Shown: positions 62,051 to 64,000 of the stretch, piece by piece
Layout: every line of letters begins with the position of its first letter
Position numbering within the stretch: position 1 is the first letter of the stretch
Source: Amycolatopsis pretoriensis
GTDB taxonomy: Bacteria > Actinomycetota > Actinomycetes > Mycobacteriales > Pseudonocardiaceae
Assembly: GCF_900107925.1 (NCBI RefSeq)
Contig: NZ_FNUJ01000008.1
Coordinates: 397,639-461,638 of the forward strand
Length of the DNA: 64,000 nt
Direction of reading: 5' to 3'
Notes under the pieces: generated by a model
What the model saw: the letters and a program-made list of their open reading frames with translations, nothing else
The model's database searches: none
What the model was told of the DNA's origin: nothing
Position numbers and translations under genes: made by a program

Positions 62051-63622
62051 ATGACCGCCACCGAACTCGATCCGGAAGCACCGCCGCGCAGCCGGCTACG
62101 GTTTTTCGCTGCCGCGTTCACCGGTGTTCTCGCCCTGGCCGCCGCGCTGGCGGCCGGGCACCTCGTAGCGGGGTTCATCAACGTCAACGCCTCGCCGTAC
62201 CTCGCGGTCGGCAACGGCGCCATCGACCTCACCCCGGTCGAGCTGAAGGACTTCGCCGTCCGCACGTTCGGGACCTACGACAAGCTGGTGCTGCTCGGCA
62301 GTATGGCCGTCGTGATGGTCGGCGTCGCCGCGCTGGCGGGTGTCCTTTCGCGACGGTCCCCAGTACCCGGCACCGTGCTCATCGCCCTCTTCGGCCTCGT
62401 CGGCGCCTTCGCCGTGTTCGAGCGGCCCGACCTGACCGCCGTGGCGCTGCTCGCGCCGATCGCCAGCCTGGTCGTGGGCATCGCCGTGTTCCTGCTGCTG
62501 CACCGGATCGCGCCGCGCGTGTGGCGGGAGCCGGACGCGGACGAGAAGTCCGGCACGTCGCGGCGGGCGTTCCTGCTGGGCGGCGCCGGAGTCGTCGTCG
62601 GCGCCGGCGCGGCCGGGCTCGGTGGTCAGCTGATCAGCTCGTCCCGCGATGCCACCGCGTCCCGGGAAGCGGTCGGCAAGCTGGTTCCCGCGCGCACCGC
62701 GCCGACGATCCCGGCCGACGCGGACTTCGCCAAGCTCGGTACGCCGCCGTTCCTGACACCGAACGACAAGTTCTACCGCGTCGACACCGCGTTGTCGGTG
62801 CCGCAAGTGCGGACCGAGGACTGGAGCCTGCGGCTGCACGGCATGGTCGACCGTGAAATCCGCTACAGCTACCAAGACATCCGCAGCCGGCCGCTGGTCG
62901 AGCGCACGGTCACGATGACGTGTGTGTCCAATGAGGTCGGTGGCGACTACGTGTCCACGTCGAACTTCATCGGTGTCGACCTGGCCGACCTGCTCGCCGA
63001 AGCCGGGGTGAAACCCGGTGCCGAGCAGTTGTTCTGCACCAGTGTCGACGGCTGGACCTCGGGTACGCCGGTCGCGGCGGCGCAGGACCGCGGGCGCGGT
63101 GCGATGCTCGCGATCGGGATGAACGGCGAGCCGTTGCCGTTGGAGCACGGGTTCCCGGCCCGGCTGGTCACGCCCGGCCTGTTCGGTTATGTCTCCGCCA
63201 CCAAATGGGTCGTCGATATCGAAGTCACCACGTGGGCCGCCCGGCAGGCGTACTGGCTCAAGCGTGGCTGGAGTCAGGAAGCGCCCATCAAGACGGAGTC
63301 GCGGATCGACTCGCACCGTGGGTTCGCGAACGTCCGAACGGGAAAAGTGCGGGTCGCGGGGGTCGCGTGGGCTCAGCACACGGGGATCGAGAAGGTCGAG
63401 GTCCGCGTCGACCAGGGACCGTGGCAGGAAACCACGCTGTCGCAGGAGGTCAACCCGAACACGTGGCGGATGTGGTGGACCGAGCTCGACATCCCGGCCG
63501 GGGTGCACCAGGTGTTCTGCCGTGCCACCGACAAGTCCGGTTACACCCAGACCGACCAGCGGGCGGGCACGGTGCCCGACGGCGCGACGGGGTGGCACAA
63601 CGTCACGTTCACCGCAGCCTGA
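62051..63622 (+). CDS. Membrane-anchored molybdopterin oxidoreductase (sulfite oxidase family)
   Basis: A 523-residue protein. About four membrane helices come first (residues 15-170), then a TSRRAFLLGG twin-Arg-like segment and a sulfite-oxidase-type domain. The molybdenum Cys is in VTMTCVSNEVGGD; a Moco-dimerisation-like domain (KVRVAGVAWAQHTGIEKVEV) completes it. The extracytoplasmic substrate is unknown; sulfite or methionine sulfoxide-type reactions are possible. A SigK-type promoter lies directly before its ATG. Confidence 0.9.
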   Translation: MTATELDPEAPPRSRLRFFAAAFTGVLALAAALAAGHLVAGFINVNASPYLAVGNGAIDLTPVELKDFAVRTFGTYDKLVLLGSMAVVMVGVAALAGVLSRRSPVPGTVLIALFGLVGAFAVFERPDLTAVALLAPIASLVVGIAVFLLLHRIAPRVWREPDADEKSGTSRRAFLLGGAGVVVGAGAAGLGGQLISSSRDATASREAVGKLVPARTAPTIPADADFAKLGTPPFLTPNDKFYRVDTALSVPQVRTEDWSLRLHGMVDREIRYSYQDIRSRPLVERTVTMTCVSNEVGGDYVSTSNFIGVDLADLLAEAGVKPGAEQLFCTSVDGWTSGTPVAAAQDRGRGAMLAIGMNGEPLPLEHGFPARLVTPGLFGYVSATKWVVDIEVTTWAARQAYWLKRGWSQEAPIKTESRIDSHRGFANVRTGKVRVAGVAWAQHTGIEKVEVRVDQGPWQETTLSQEVNPNTWRMWWTELDIPAGVHQVFCRATDKSGYTQTDQRAGTVPDGATGWHNVTFTAA

Positions 63623-63641
63623 AAATTTTCTTCCCGATCCA

Positions 63642-63670
63642 CCAATCCGGTTCCCGCCGGGCCCCGAATC
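63642..63670 (+). promoter_or_regulatory. SigK-type promoter of the fasciclin lipoprotein
   Basis: CCAATCC (63642-63648), a 16-bp spacer and CGAATC (63665-63670), about 67 bp before the GTG. The spacing equals that of the oxidoreductase promoter. Confidence 0.65.
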
Positions 63671-63737
63671 ACTGACAACAAGAGGTTTTCGCCGACTCGG
63701 CCAGCCTCAGCCGCGTAATCAATTGGAGTGAATTCTC

Positions 63738-64000
63738 GTGCGTAACCTTCGTATTGCCGGAATCGGTCTGACCGCGGCCGCCGCGCTCACCCTCACCGCG
63801 TGCGGCAGCAGCGACACCGGTTCGTCCGCCTCCAGCAGCGCCCCGGCTCCGTCGTCGTCGATGGCCGCGCCGTCGTCGAGCATGGCTTCCGGCGCGTCCG
63901 ACGGTGTGACCACCAACGCCGACGTCTTCGGTCCCGCCTGTTCGCAGCTGCCGCAGGGTTCCGCGCCCGGTTCGCTGGACTCGATGGGCCCGCAGCCGGT
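63738..64000 (+). CDS. Fasciclin-type lipoprotein (MPT83-like), partial at right edge
   Basis: The first 87 residues are visible. A lipobox (LTLTACGSS) and a Ser/Ala/Pro-rich spacer are followed by DVFGPACSQLPQGSAPG, which resembles the N-terminal part of MPT70/MPT83 fasciclin proteins. GTG 63738 with GGAG nine bases upstream is chosen. In mycobacteria these are SigK-controlled secreted antigens. The rest is outside the window. Confidence 0.8.
   Translation, partial: MRNLRIAGIGLTAAAALTLTACGSSDTGSSASSSAPAPSSSMAAPSSSMASGASDGVTTNADVFGPACSQLPQGSAPGSLDSMGPQP

Overview
The window is chromosomal DNA from a high-GC actinomycete, most likely an Amycolatopsis-type member of the Pseudonocardiaceae. This rests on the extreme GC content, frequent GTG/TTG starts, HU proteins with long Ala/Lys/Thr tails, an Lsr2 protein, a coenzyme F420 gene (CofC/FbiD), a SARP/AfsR regulator, SigK/RskA with an MPT83-like fasciclin lipoprotein, and many secreted glycosidases. 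Genus assignment is inference; no rRNA is present.

Core backbone. From about 3.4 to 39 kb the gene order follows, with insertions, the Mycobacterium tuberculosis segment Rv2973c-Rv2989: recG, DAK2/FakA-like gene, ung, thiL, Lrp-like gene, DUF3515 gene, ddl, gpsA, plsC-like gene, cofC/fbiD, ppk1, mutT1, hupB, leuD, leuC and the divergent IclR regulator. Insertions include a gamma-carbonic anhydrase and alpha-galactosidase (9.5-11.3 kb). A 10-kb block (14.9-24.7 kb) carries a MocR/FMN-barrel pair, a two-component system facing a flavin electron-transfer operon (ferric-reductase-like protein, FMN-binding protein, ApbE), a VOC protein, a frameshifted methyltransferase, an asparaginase and a cysteine dioxygenase behind a Cys-rich leader peptide. 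A large SARP-NB-ARC-TPR regulator sits between mutT1 and hupB.

Accessory right half (39-64 kb). A GH3 beta-glucosidase and small secreted proteins precede a tightly packed HerA - SbcD - SbcC - NurA-like operon, which resembles the archaeal HerA-NurA-Mre11-Rad50 end-resection set. Two more HU genes, inverted copies of each other including promoter and terminator, flank a 6.6-kb module with a tailed Lsr2, a ricin-type lectin and a divergent SEFIR / TPR-CHAT protease pair that looks like a conflict or regulated-death system. A second caspase-like protein, apparently frameshifted, runs off the left edge. The right edge is a SigK-RskA / molybdopterin oxidoreductase / fasciclin lipoprotein locus in which three promoters share one ECF-type motif.

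Non-coding structure includes a MITE-like palindromic repeat family at 27.0-27.7 and 40.4-40.6 kb, a 55-bp near-perfect palindrome inside the caspase gene, several bidirectional terminators, and a probable Cys-responsive attenuator. No tRNA, rRNA, CRISPR array, transposase or prophage genes were recognised.
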